Assembly (NCBI GenBank): GCA_012521815.1
Contig: JAAYLR010000042.1
Span: forward strand, 1-34,316
Direction: 5' to 3'
DNA: 34,316 nucleotides
Origin: Acidobacteriota bacterium
Lineage (GTDB): Bacteria > Acidobacteriota > Thermoanaerobaculia > Multivoradales > JAGPDF01
Positions 17,094-24,673 of this stretch are shown here, piece by piece; position 1 is the stretch's first letter; every line of letters begins with the position of its first letter. The notes beneath the pieces are model-generated. The model was not told where the DNA came from. It saw only the letters and a list, made by a program, of their open reading frames with translations, and ran no database searches. Position numbers and translations under genes: made by a program.

Positions 17094-17100
17094 GAAGGGC

Positions 17101-18720
17101 ATGACCGACCCGCTGGCCAACGCCGCCGGGCCCGGTGCACCCCCCGTGGCCCCCCACCCTCGCCTCCGTCCCGATGGCCTGGCCGAACGCCTCGCGGCGC
17201 TCGCGGGCCGGGTCGCCATCAGCAGCGGCTCCGAGCCGCCCGATCCCGTCGTCTCGCCGCTCGACGGCTCCCCCCTTGGCGCCGTCCCGCGCTGCGGGAT
17301 CGACGATGTCGGCCGGGCGGCAGCAGCGGCCCGGATCGTCCAGGAGGACTGGTCCCGCCGCGCGTGGGCAGAGCGCGCCGAGCCGTTCCTCCGCTTCCAC
17401 GATCTCCTGCTCGAGCGGCAGGACGAGATCCTCGACATCATCCAGCTCGAGACCGCCAAGGCGCGCAAGCACGCCTTCGAGGAGGTCGCCGACGCCGCGA
17501 TCGTGGCGCGCCATTACGCGCACCACGGCGAGGAGATCCTCGCCCCCCGGCGGCGCAAGGGAGCGCTCCCCGGGCTCACGACCGCCTGGGAGTACCGCCA
17601 CCCCAAGGGAGTCGTCGGGCTGATCGCGCCGTGGAACTACCCGCTCTCGCTCTCCGTCTCCGATGCGATCCCGGCGCTGCTCGCCGGCAACGCGGTGCTC
17701 GTCAAGCCCGACCGCCAGACGCCGTTCACCGCGCTCTGGGCGTTCGCCCTGCTCGCGGAGGCGGGTCTGCCCGCAGGGCTCGTGCAGATGGTCACGGGCG
17801 CCGGCAGCGAGCTCGGCCCGGCGCTGGTGGCCGCCTGCGACTACCTGAGCTTCACCGGCTCGACCGCCACCGGCCGCCGGGTCGCCCGCCAGGCCGGCGA
17901 GCGGCTCCTCGGCTGCTCGCTCGAGCTCGGCGGCAAGAACCCGATGCTCGTCCTCCCCGACGCCGATCTCGACGCCGCGGTGGAGGGGGCGGTGCGCGGG
18001 GCGTTCAGCAACTCCGGCCAGCTCTGCATCTCGATCGAGCGGATCTACGTCCACGACGAGCTCTTCCGGCAGTTTACCGACCGCTTCGTCTGCCGCACCC
18101 GCGGCCTGCGGCTCGGCGTCTCGCTCGACTACGAGAGCGACATGGGCGGGCTCGCCTCGGCCGACCAGCTCGCGAAGGTCGACGCCCACGTGCGCGACGC
18201 GGTGGCCGAGGGGGCCGAGGTCCGCTGCGGCGGCCGCGCCCGGCCCGACCTCGCGCCCTTCTACTACGAACCGACGATCCTCACCGGCGTCACCCCGGCG
18301 ATGGCGCTCTACGCCGAGGAGACCTTCGGGCCGGTGGTCTCGCTCTACCCGTACGCCTCGCTCCACGACGCCATCGAGCGTGCCAACGCGAGCCAGTACG
18401 GCCTCAACGCCAGCATCTGGACCGCCGACCTCGACCTCGCGATGCGGGTTGCGACGCGCCTCGAATGCGGCACCGTGAACGTCAACGAGGCGTACGCCGC
18501 CGCCTGGGCCTCCGTGGATTCGCCGATGGGCGGCTTCAAGGACTCCGGGCTCGGCCGGCGCCATGGCGTCGAGGGGATGCTCAAGTTCACCGAGGCGCAG
18601 ACGGTGGCGGTGCAGCGCGGCCTGCCGATCGGCGCGCCGCCGGGGGTCGCCGACGAGCTGTTCAGTCGCGCCATGAGCCAGGCGCTCAGGGTGCTGAACC
18701 GGGTTCCCGGGCTGCGCTGA
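17101..18720 (+). CDS. NAD(P)-dependent aldehyde dehydrogenase
   Basis: A 539-residue enzyme oxidising an aldehyde to an acid. The ALDH active site is complete: N179 (APWNYP), K202 (VKPD), E275 (LELGGKNP) and the nucleophile C309 (SNSGQLC), followed by the EETFGPV segment. The sequence is closest in feel to the succinate-semialdehyde dehydrogenase type. A roughly 40-residue N-terminal lead precedes the core and a roughly 50-residue tail follows it, making the protein longer than most soluble ALDHs. The SDR gene starts 28 nt downstream, suggesting linked handling of a fatty or other long aldehyde; the substrate is inferred only from that neighbour. The ATG is fixed by the promoter just upstream. 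Confidence 0.9.
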   Translation: MTDPLANAAGPGAPPVAPHPRLRPDGLAERLAALAGRVAISSGSEPPDPVVSPLDGSPLGAVPRCGIDDVGRAAAAARIVQEDWSRRAWAERAEPFLRFHDLLLERQDEILDIIQLETAKARKHAFEEVADAAIVARHYAHHGEEILAPRRRKGALPGLTTAWEYRHPKGVVGLIAPWNYPLSLSVSDAIPALLAGNAVLVKPDRQTPFTALWAFALLAEAGLPAGLVQMVTGAGSELGPALVAACDYLSFTGSTATGRRVARQAGERLLGCSLELGGKNPMLVLPDADLDAAVEGAVRGAFSNSGQLCISIERIYVHDELFRQFTDRFVCRTRGLRLGVSLDYESDMGGLASADQLAKVDAHVRDAVAEGAEVRCGGRARPDLAPFYYEPTILTGVTPAMALYAEETFGPVVSLYPYASLHDAIERANASQYGLNASIWTADLDLAMRVATRLECGTVNVNEAYAAAWASVDSPMGGFKDSGLGRRHGVEGMLKFTEAQTVAVQRGLPIGAPPGVADELFSRAMSQALRVLNRVPGLR

Positions 18721-18748
18721 GGAGCCCGGGCCGAGAGAGGGGGATGTC

Positions 18749-19843
18749 ATGGCCAAGGTCTTCTTCACCGGCTTTCCGGGCTTCCTCGGCTCCGAGCTCG
18801 TGCCGCGCGTCCTCGCGCGGAGCGACGCCCACGAGGTGGTCTGCCTCGTGCAACCGAAGTTCGCGCCGCTCGCCCAGAAGCGGGCCGCGGAGATCGCCGC
18901 CGCCGAACCGCGCTTCGCGGACCGGATCTCCCTCGTCGAGGGGGACATCACCCAGCCGAGCCTCGGCCTGCCGGTCGATCAGTACACCCGCCTCGCCGGC
19001 GAGGTGAGCGAGATCTTCCATCTCGCCGCGGTCTACGACCTCTCGGTGAAGCGGGAGCTGGCGATGAAGGTCAACGTCCAGGGCACCCGCCAGATCCTCG
19101 ATTTCGCGGGGCGCTGCACCCGTTTCGACCGGCTCCAGTACGTCTCGACCTGCTACGTCTCCGGCCGCTACCCCGGCATCTTCGCCGAGGAGGACCTGGT
19201 CAAGGGGCAGACGTTCAACAACTTCTACGAGGAGACGAAGTACCTCGCCGAGGTCGAGGTGCAGGAGCGGATGCGGCGCGGGCTGCCGGCGACGATCTAC
19301 CGGCCGGCGATCGTGGTCGGCGACAGCCGCACCGGCGCCACCCAGAAGTACGACGGCCCCTACTACGTGATCCGCTGGCTGCTACGCCAGCCCGGGCTCG
19401 CCCTGATGCCGGTGATCGGCGACAGCCGCCGCACCCGGCTCAACGTGGTGCCGCGGGAGTTCGTGATCGACGCGATCGCCCACCTCTCGACCGCGCCGGT
19501 CGCGAGCGGACGGGTCTATCAGCTCGCCGACCCCGAGCCGCTCACGATCGACGAGCTGCTCGACGCGCTCGGCAGGGCGACGCACCGCGTGATGCTGCGC
19601 CTGCCGTTGCCGCTCGGGCTGGCGAAGGCCGCGATCGACCACCTGCCCGGGGTCTATGCCCTGATGCGGATCCCGGCGAGTGCGATCGACTACTTCGTCC
19701 ACCCGACCTACTACGCGACGACCCACACCCGAACCGATCTCGCCGGCACGGGGATCGAGGTGCCGCCGCTCGCCTCCTATCTCGGCAACCTCGTCGCCTT
19801 CGTCCGGGCCCACCCGGAGATCGCCTCCGACGCGATGGTCTGA
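18749..19843 (+). CDS. SDR family oxidoreductase, acyl/thioester reductase-like
   Basis: A 364-residue extended short-chain dehydrogenase. The nucleotide-binding loop is T7-G8-F-P-G11-F-L-G14 and the catalytic pair is Y160 and K164 (YEETK), with S133 in YVST. The general layout, with the IFHLAAVYD segment after the second strand and the VNVQGT helix, resembles the reductase domain of fatty acyl-CoA reductases and thioester reductases. No acyl-carrier or fused domain is present. It is the second gene of the operon with the aldehyde dehydrogenase; a plausible joint role is interconversion of acyl thioester, aldehyde and acid. A G-rich stretch with GAGAGGGGG lies before the ATG. It converges on the diguanylate cyclase gene, 16 nt away. 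Confidence 0.85.
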   Translation: MAKVFFTGFPGFLGSELVPRVLARSDAHEVVCLVQPKFAPLAQKRAAEIAAAEPRFADRISLVEGDITQPSLGLPVDQYTRLAGEVSEIFHLAAVYDLSVKRELAMKVNVQGTRQILDFAGRCTRFDRLQYVSTCYVSGRYPGIFAEEDLVKGQTFNNFYEETKYLAEVEVQERMRRGLPATIYRPAIVVGDSRTGATQKYDGPYYVIRWLLRQPGLALMPVIGDSRRTRLNVVPREFVIDAIAHLSTAPVASGRVYQLADPEPLTIDELLDALGRATHRVMLRLPLPLGLAKAAIDHLPGVYALMRIPASAIDYFVHPTYYATTHTRTDLAGTGIEVPPLASYLGNLVAFVRAHPEIASDAMV

Positions 19844-19859
19844 GCCGGAGTCGCCCGGT

Positions 19860-21188
19860 TCAGTCGGCGACGTCCGGAACCCGGTCGAGAAGCGGGTCGT
19901 TCGCGATCCAGCGGTTGCCCCCCGCCGCCTTCGCGGCGTAGAGCGCCGCGTCCGCCGCCGCGATCAGGGTCTCGGCGCGATCCTCCCGCCGGGGCTGGTA
20001 CGCCGCGACCCCGATGCTCACCGTGCCGCCTTCGATGCCGTTCGCGGAGGCGGCGGCCGCGATCTCCCGGCGGAGGCGGTCGGCGACCGCTGCGGCGCCC
20101 TCCCGGTCGGTGCCCGGCAGGAGGATCGCGAACTCGTCGCCGCCGTAGCGGGCCGCGAAGTCCGAGTGGCGCAGCAGGGCGTTCTCGAGAACCTCCGCCA
20201 CCCGCCGCAGCCACGCGTCGCCGGCGAGGTGCCCCTGCCGGTCGTTGAGCGGCTTGAGGCCATCGAGGTCCATCATGAGCAGCGCCACCGGCAGCCGCTT
20301 GCGCTGGGCGAGCCGCCAGGCCTGCCGGAGCTGCCGATCGAAGCCCCGCCGGTTGGCGATGCCGGTGAGCGCATCCACGCTCGCCAGCCGGGCGAGGCGG
20401 GCGTTGGCCTCCTCGAGCTCGGCCCGGGCCGCCATCAGCTGCTCGTAGAGCTCGGCCTTCTCGATCAGCGTCGAGACGTGACCGGCGATGAAGAGGCAGA
20501 ACGCGATGTGCCGGCGCTTGTAGGCGTACGGCCGGAAGCTCGAGAAGAAGAGGAAGCCGAGCGCCCGCCCCCGGGAGCGCAGCGGGCAGGTCAGGCTCGA
20601 GCGGACCCCTTCCTCGATCATGTCGCGGGTCGAGGCCGACTCCGGATGCGTGCGCAGGTACTCCTCGAGGTCTTCGAGGATGCGGGGCTCGCCGGTCGCG
20701 AGGAGCCGTTCGAGGCTGCTGCCCGCGAGCTCCGCCGAATACCCCCGTCCGATCTTCACCACCGTCCCCAGCGTGCGGGCCCAGGCGGCTTCGACGCGGT
20801 ACCGCTCCGCGCCGCCGCCGCGCACGAGCGCGCAGCCCATCCGGTCGAACGGGATCAGCGGGCGCAGCGCCTCGAAGAGGAAGTCGAGCGCCTCCTCGAA
20901 CCGCACCGTCGCGTGGAGGCGTTCGGTCAGCTCGTTGAGCCGCTCCAGCTCGTCGAACCGCCGGGTGAGCGACCGGCCCAGCTCGGTGAGGGCCTGGCCG
21001 AGCGCGTCGAGCTCGCCCCCGGCGCCCTCCTCGGGCAGCTCGGCGTCGAACTGCCCCTGCGCCATCCTCGCGACCGCCTGCCGGAAGCGCGTGAGGACGG
21101 CCTCGCGCTCGCTCCGGCTCCGGAGCGCCGGGGTGCTCCCGGCCCGCCCTTCCGCCCGGCTCGCCTGCTTCCGGGTGCGGCGCGTCAT
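19860..21188 (-). CDS. GAF-GGDEF diguanylate cyclase
   Basis: A 442-residue soluble enzyme making c-di-GMP from two GTP. Residues 28-88 resemble a HAMP-like helical segment without membrane spans, 90-250 form a GAF sensory domain, and 268-432 form the GGDEF domain. The active site is intact (DLDGLKPLND at 307-316, GGDEF at 349-353). The inhibitory site R340-x-x-D343 lies five residues upstream, so product inhibition is expected. The N-terminus is Arg/Lys-rich. The start is the ATG overlapping the aminotransferase stop (ATGA), so it is coupled to that gene and probably to the long operon upstream. The GAF ligand is unknown. Its product could be read by the PilZ protein at the other end of the window. 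Confidence 0.92.
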   Translation of the reverse strand: MTRRTRKQASRAEGRAGSTPALRSRSEREAVLTRFRQAVARMAQGQFDAELPEEGAGGELDALGQALTELGRSLTRRFDELERLNELTERLHATVRFEEALDFLFEALRPLIPFDRMGCALVRGGGAERYRVEAAWARTLGTVVKIGRGYSAELAGSSLERLLATGEPRILEDLEEYLRTHPESASTRDMIEEGVRSSLTCPLRSRGRALGFLFFSSFRPYAYKRRHIAFCLFIAGHVSTLIEKAELYEQLMAARAELEEANARLARLASVDALTGIANRRGFDRQLRQAWRLAQRKRLPVALLMMDLDGLKPLNDRQGHLAGDAWLRRVAEVLENALLRHSDFAARYGGDEFAILLPGTDREGAAAVADRLRREIAAAASANGIEGGTVSIGVAAYQPRREDRAETLIAAADAALYAAKAAGGNRWIANDPLLDRVPDVAD

Positions 21189-22339
21189 CGTCCGAGCAGG
21201 CCGGCCAGGATCTCGACGCCGCGCAGCGCGCGCTCCGGCTCGACCGAGGTGTAGCAGAGGCGCACCCAGGTCGGGTACGGGCCGAAGCTCGCCCCCGGCG
21301 CCACCAGCAGGCCGCGATCGGCGGCGCGCTCGAGCAGCCCCGCGAGACCGCGCTCGTCGAGCGCGGGGGCGACGTCGAAGAAGAGGAAGGTCGAGCCCTC
21401 CGGCGCCGGCAGCCCGAGGCGCGCCGCGGCGCGCCGGGCGGTCGCGCCGTAGAGCTCGCGGGCCGTGGCGGCCCAGGCCTCGCCCGGGCCGGCGAGGGCG
21501 CGCGCCGCCGCCAGCTGCGCCGCGGTCGGCGCCGCGTAGAAGGCGTGGGTCGAGACCTTGCGGACCTCCGTCATCACCTCCCGCGGGCCGACGATGTAGC
21601 CGCACCGGTTGCCGGCCATCCCGTACCCCTTCGAGAAGGTCTGCGCGAGGAAGGTCCGCTCCGGCGCGAGCGGCAGCGCCGGCACGTGCTCGCCCGCGTA
21701 GACGAACCGGTCGTACGCCTCGTCGGTGATCACCCAGAGGCCGTGTTCGCCCGCCCAGGCGACGAGCGCCTCGATCCAGTCGCGCGGCAGGAGCCGGCCC
21801 GAGGGGTTGTTCGGGGACGAGAGGTAGAGCGCCACGGTGCGCCGGCTCAGCCCCCGCGCCGCCGCTGCCACCGCCTCCGCCGCCGAGCCGGCCTCGCCGG
21901 CGAGCACCGGCACCGCGACCGGCCGGCCGTGGAAGGCGCGCACGATCCCCTCGATCAGCGGCCAGTACGGCGCGAGGATCAGCACCTCGTCCCCGGGCTC
22001 GACGAGCGCCCCGATCACCGCGGCGAGGCCGCCGGTGGCGCCGGCGGTGATGAGCACCTGCTCGCGCTCGAGCGGGAGGCCGGTCAGCCCCCGCTCGCGC
22101 TCGAGGACGGCGTCCACGAGCGCCGGCAGGCCCTGCACCGGGGCGTACCGGTGCATTCCCGGGTGCGCGGCGACCGTGAGGTCCTCCATCCGGCACCGTT
22201 CGGCCGGCTCCATCCAGGTGTCGCCGACGTGGAGGGGGTAGGTCTCCCCCGGATGACGCGCCAGCCGCCCCGCGAACGCGGAGTAGGCCGCCGCCGGGAT
22301 GGCGTGCAGATGCGAAGCGGAATCGGGAAATCTCGGCAT
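21185..22339 (-). CDS. class I/II PLP-dependent aminotransferase
   Basis: A 384-residue fold-type I aminotransferase. PLP contacts are visible: N177 in SPNNPSG, D206 and Y209 in TDEAYD, the Schiff-base K237 in T-F-S-K-G-Y-G, and R245 in G-N-R-C-G-Y. The C-terminal region WVRLCYTSVEP supplies the usual region for the carboxylate-binding Arg. The start is uncertain: the ATG at 22339 gives a normal N-terminus (MPRFPDSASHLHAIP) but has no Shine-Dalgarno sequence, and a GTG at 22393 would add 18 residues. It follows the radical SAM gene by 75 nt and overlaps the cyclase gene. The amino donor and acceptor cannot be told from the sequence; it could serve amino-acid metabolism or tailor the product of the upstream cluster. 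Confidence 0.85.
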   Translation of the reverse strand: MPRFPDSASHLHAIPAAAYSAFAGRLARHPGETYPLHVGDTWMEPAERCRMEDLTVAAHPGMHRYAPVQGLPALVDAVLERERGLTGLPLEREQVLITAGATGGLAAVIGALVEPGDEVLILAPYWPLIEGIVRAFHGRPVAVPVLAGEAGSAAEAVAAAARGLSRRTVALYLSSPNNPSGRLLPRDWIEALVAWAGEHGLWVITDEAYDRFVYAGEHVPALPLAPERTFLAQTFSKGYGMAGNRCGYIVGPREVMTEVRKVSTHAFYAAPTAAQLAAARALAGPGEAWAATARELYGATARRAAARLGLPAPEGSTFLFFDVAPALDERGLAGLLERAADRGLLVAPGASFGPYPTWVRLCYTSVEPERALRGVEILAGLLGR

Positions 22340-22414
22340 GATCGTGGAGAGGACCGGCGGGGACGTTTCAGCGCCGGGGCCAGAGCATGCCACGAGACGG
22401 CCGCGGCCGCCAGC

Positions 22415-23482
22415 TCAGGCGAGCGCCCCGGCCGCCGGCACGAGCTCGCCGTCCTCGATGCCCACCCGTTCCCCCGCTCCGGCGGCCCGTTCGACGATCT
22501 CCGCCCGCGCGCACGCCTCCCGCGCCGGCCCGGCGAGGTCGCCGTCCTCGACCAGCGCCTGGGCGGGGCAGCGGCCGCAGTAGTCGTAGCGCGCGCAGCC
22601 CGCGCAGCCGTTCAGGTCGCGGCGGCGGAGGGAGCGGACCCGCCGCAGCCAGTGCGAGCCCTCCCAGACCTCCCGGAACGGCCGCTCCCGCACGTCGCCG
22701 TCGGCGCCGGGCAGGATGCTGCAGGCCATCACCTCCCCCGCCGCGGTGATGCAGGCGTAGCGGGTCGCGGCGGCGCAGAGCGGCGCCTCCGGATCGAGCC
22801 TCCGCTCGCGGTCGAAGCAGCCGAGCACCGACCCGCCGAGCTCGCGCGCCAGTTCCGCCTGCGGCACCCGCAGGGCGAGGGGGGCGGGATCGCCATCCTT
22901 CCGGGCGGTGATCGTCGGCGAGATCCGCACCTCGCAGCCGCGCGCCTCTCCCCAGGCGGTGATCGCCCGCGCCTCCCGGTAGTTGAAGGTCATCAGCGGC
23001 ACCTTGAGGAGCGTCCGCACCCCGGCGGAGCGCAGGTGACCGATGCCGGCGACGACCCGCGAGAAGGTGCCCTGACGGCGGACGAAAGCGTCGAAGACGG
23101 CCGCGTCGAGGGTGTAGAACGAGACGTGCACCGTGGCGTCGAGGCCGGCGAGCGCCGCGGCCGCCGCCGTGTCCACCCGCGTGCCGTTGGTGAAGAGGTG
23201 GAGGTCGAAGTCGAGCGCGCGCGCCCGGCGGGCGATTTCGAGCCAGTCGGGGCGGAGGAGCGGCTCGCCGCCCGAGAGCGCCACCACCAGCGTGCCCATC
23301 GCCGCCAGCTCGTCGAGCAGCGCGAGCAGGCGGGCGGCCGAGAGGCGGTCGGGACTGCCGAAGTCGGGGATGTAGCAGTGCCCGCACCGGAGGTTGCAGT
23401 GGTGCGTCAGCTCGATCATCACCTCGATCGGGATCGTCCGCGCCGCCGCCTCCCTCCAGAGCCGGTCCCGCTGGCCGCTCAC
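22415..23482 (-). CDS. radical SAM/SPASM domain protein, peptide-maturase type
   Basis: A 355-residue enzyme with three predicted iron-sulfur clusters. The radical SAM cluster motif is C29-N-L-R-C33-G-H-C36, followed by the SAM-binding GGEP at 71-74. The C-terminal SPASM domain carries C236, C244, C254, C293-x-x-C296, C302-x-x-C305 and C324, the full set for two auxiliary clusters. Enzymes of this layout (PqqE, AlbA, anSME, mycofactocin maturase) install thioether, C-C or similar bonds in peptides, or oxidise Cys/Ser in proteins. The GTG start overlaps the stop of the HprK-like gene (GTGA). A 31-residue tail follows the last Cys. With a PqqD-like gene in the same operon, a peptide or protein substrate is likely. 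Confidence 0.9.
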   Translation of the reverse strand: MSGQRDRLWREAAARTIPIEVMIELTHHCNLRCGHCYIPDFGSPDRLSAARLLALLDELAAMGTLVVALSGGEPLLRPDWLEIARRARALDFDLHLFTNGTRVDTAAAAALAGLDATVHVSFYTLDAAVFDAFVRRQGTFSRVVAGIGHLRSAGVRTLLKVPLMTFNYREARAITAWGEARGCEVRISPTITARKDGDPAPLALRVPQAELARELGGSVLGCFDRERRLDPEAPLCAAATRYACITAAGEVMACSILPGADGDVRERPFREVWEGSHWLRRVRSLRRRDLNGCAGCARYDYCGRCPAQALVEDGDLAGPAREACARAEIVERAAGAGERVGIEDGELVPAAGALA

Positions 23483-24279
23483 GCCGCCACCTCCCCGGCG
23501 AGCGCCGACCAGACGCCGGCATCGGGCCGGAACCGCAGCTCGGCCACCGGCACCTCGACGAGGAGCCGGGCGAGGAGGTCGAGGGCGCGCTCCGCCGCCT
23601 CCGGCGCGAAGGTCGGCCAGACGACCTCGGCGGCGAGGCGGCGGCGCGCCGCTTCCGGCGGGAGCCGCCGCAGCTCGTGATCCGGTCCGTGGGCGAGCAG
23701 GCGGACGCCGGCGAGCCGGCCGCCTCCGGGCCGGCCGTGCCAGTAAGGGAGCGCATGGGCCGTCCAACCCTCCTCGCCGCGCCGGAGCAGGCAGAGCTCG
23801 TCGCAGAGCCCCCGCTCGCCGAGGAGGGCGGCCAGCGTCGACTTCCCCGCCCCCGACGGCCCGGCACAGACGAAGGCGCGGCCATCCGCGGCGGCGAGCG
23901 CGCCGTGGAGGAGGAGCGACTCCGGCGTGGTGAGCGCGAGGAGGGCGCGGAGCAGGGAGTCCACACCGTGCCGATGGACGGGGGCGCTGAGCTCGCCTTG
24001 CCCGGTCGTCAGATCCACGGCCGCCGCGACCGACGCCGAACGCAGGGTGAGCCGGCCGCCGGCCGCGACGATGTCGAGCGGCTCGGCCATGAGGCGGGCC
24101 AGGGCCGCGGCGTCCCGCACCTCGCCGGCGCCGGTGAGACGGATCACGAAGCGGGGCGCGCGGCGGGTGGCGAAGGCGCCGTAGCGCGGCGCGAGCGCCG
24201 CCGGCCACGCCTCATCCGCCGCCTCGAAGGCGACGGCGAGCCCGGCGAGATCGACGGTGAAGCGCCTCAGAACTGGCAC
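23479..24279 (-). CDS. HprK-like P-loop protein
   Basis: A 266-residue protein with one clear nucleotide-binding site, GPSGAGKST at 140-148, preceded by SLLLHGALAA as in HPr kinase C-terminal domains, and a possible acidic metal site D160-E161. The N-terminal 120 residues are not the HPr kinase sensor domain. Proteins of this kind occur beside PqqD-like genes and are named HPr-kinase-related proteins (family naming from memory); their reaction is not established. The GTG start is the only reasonable one and lies 13 nt inside the upstream PqqD-like gene; no Shine-Dalgarno sequence is visible, so translation probably depends on coupling. Its stop overlaps the radical SAM start. Confidence 0.8.
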   Translation of the reverse strand: MPVLRRFTVDLAGLAVAFEAADEAWPAALAPRYGAFATRRAPRFVIRLTGAGEVRDAAALARLMAEPLDIVAAGGRLTLRSASVAAAVDLTTGQGELSAPVHRHGVDSLLRALLALTTPESLLLHGALAAADGRAFVCAGPSGAGKSTLAALLGERGLCDELCLLRRGEEGWTAHALPYWHGRPGGGRLAGVRLLAHGPDHELRRLPPEAARRRLAAEVVWPTFAPEAAERALDLLARLLVEVPVAELRFRPDAGVWSALAGEVAA

Positions 24280-24671
24280 TGCGGGTTGCCGGGATGCTGG
24301 GACGGCGAGATCTGGTTCGTCGCCCGCGCCACCTCCTCCCGCCAGAGCAGGCGCGGGGCGTTCCCGGAGCGGACCGGGAACGCCTCCCCGCCCGCGCCCT
24401 CCTCGGCGGCCACCACCAGCCCGAGCGCGACGAGCTCGGCGAGGAAATCGCAGAGCGCCGTCTCCTCCCCGGTCTGGCGCGCCGCCGCGCGGAGCGCCGC
24501 CGTCTCCGCTCCCTCCTTGAGCGCCAGGAGCAGCTCTCCCCCCTCCGGGTTGAAGCCGTAGATCCGGCTCTCGCGCAGGTCGAGAACGACCGTCTCCTCC
24601 CCTACCTGCCGCTGCGCCAGATGGGTGGCACGGCGCAGTATCGGCGGCAACACGACCGTCTCTCCGCGCAT
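24267..24671 (-). CDS. PqqD-like peptide-binding protein with C-terminal tail
   Basis: A 134-residue protein. Residues 10-92 follow the PqqD pattern: GEETVVLDLRESRIYGFNPEG, a Leu-rich helix, then DFLAELVALGLV. This is the RiPP recognition fold that holds leader peptides for radical SAM enzymes. Usual PqqD proteins stop near residue 90, while here a further 42 residues follow, Gly/Ala-rich first and then Arg/Glu-rich, ending in the polar stretch NQISPSQHPGNPQCQF with a single Cys near the end. The tail has no recognised domain and could be a substrate region, a docking tail or a linker. The gene starts 2 nt after the stop of the secreted-protein gene and its 3' end overlaps the HprK-like start by 13 nt. 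Confidence 0.8.
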   Translation of the reverse strand: MRGETVVLPPILRRATHLAQRQVGEETVVLDLRESRIYGFNPEGGELLLALKEGAETAALRAAARQTGEETALCDFLAELVALGLVVAAEEGAGGEAFPVRSGNAPRLLWREEVARATNQISPSQHPGNPQCQF

Positions 24672-24673
24672 CG

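Noticed and set aside
22340-22414. Small precursor peptide gene between the radical SAM and aminotransferase genes
   Set aside because: On the minus strand the only ATG frame here gives six codons before a stop, and no ribosome site or core-like sequence is present.
22415-24671. PQQ biosynthesis operon
   Set aside because: PqqD-like and radical SAM/SPASM genes are present, but no PqqA, PqqB or PqqC gene is seen, and an HprK-like gene lies between. The protease propeller is only PQQ-like in fold, not evidence for the cofactor.
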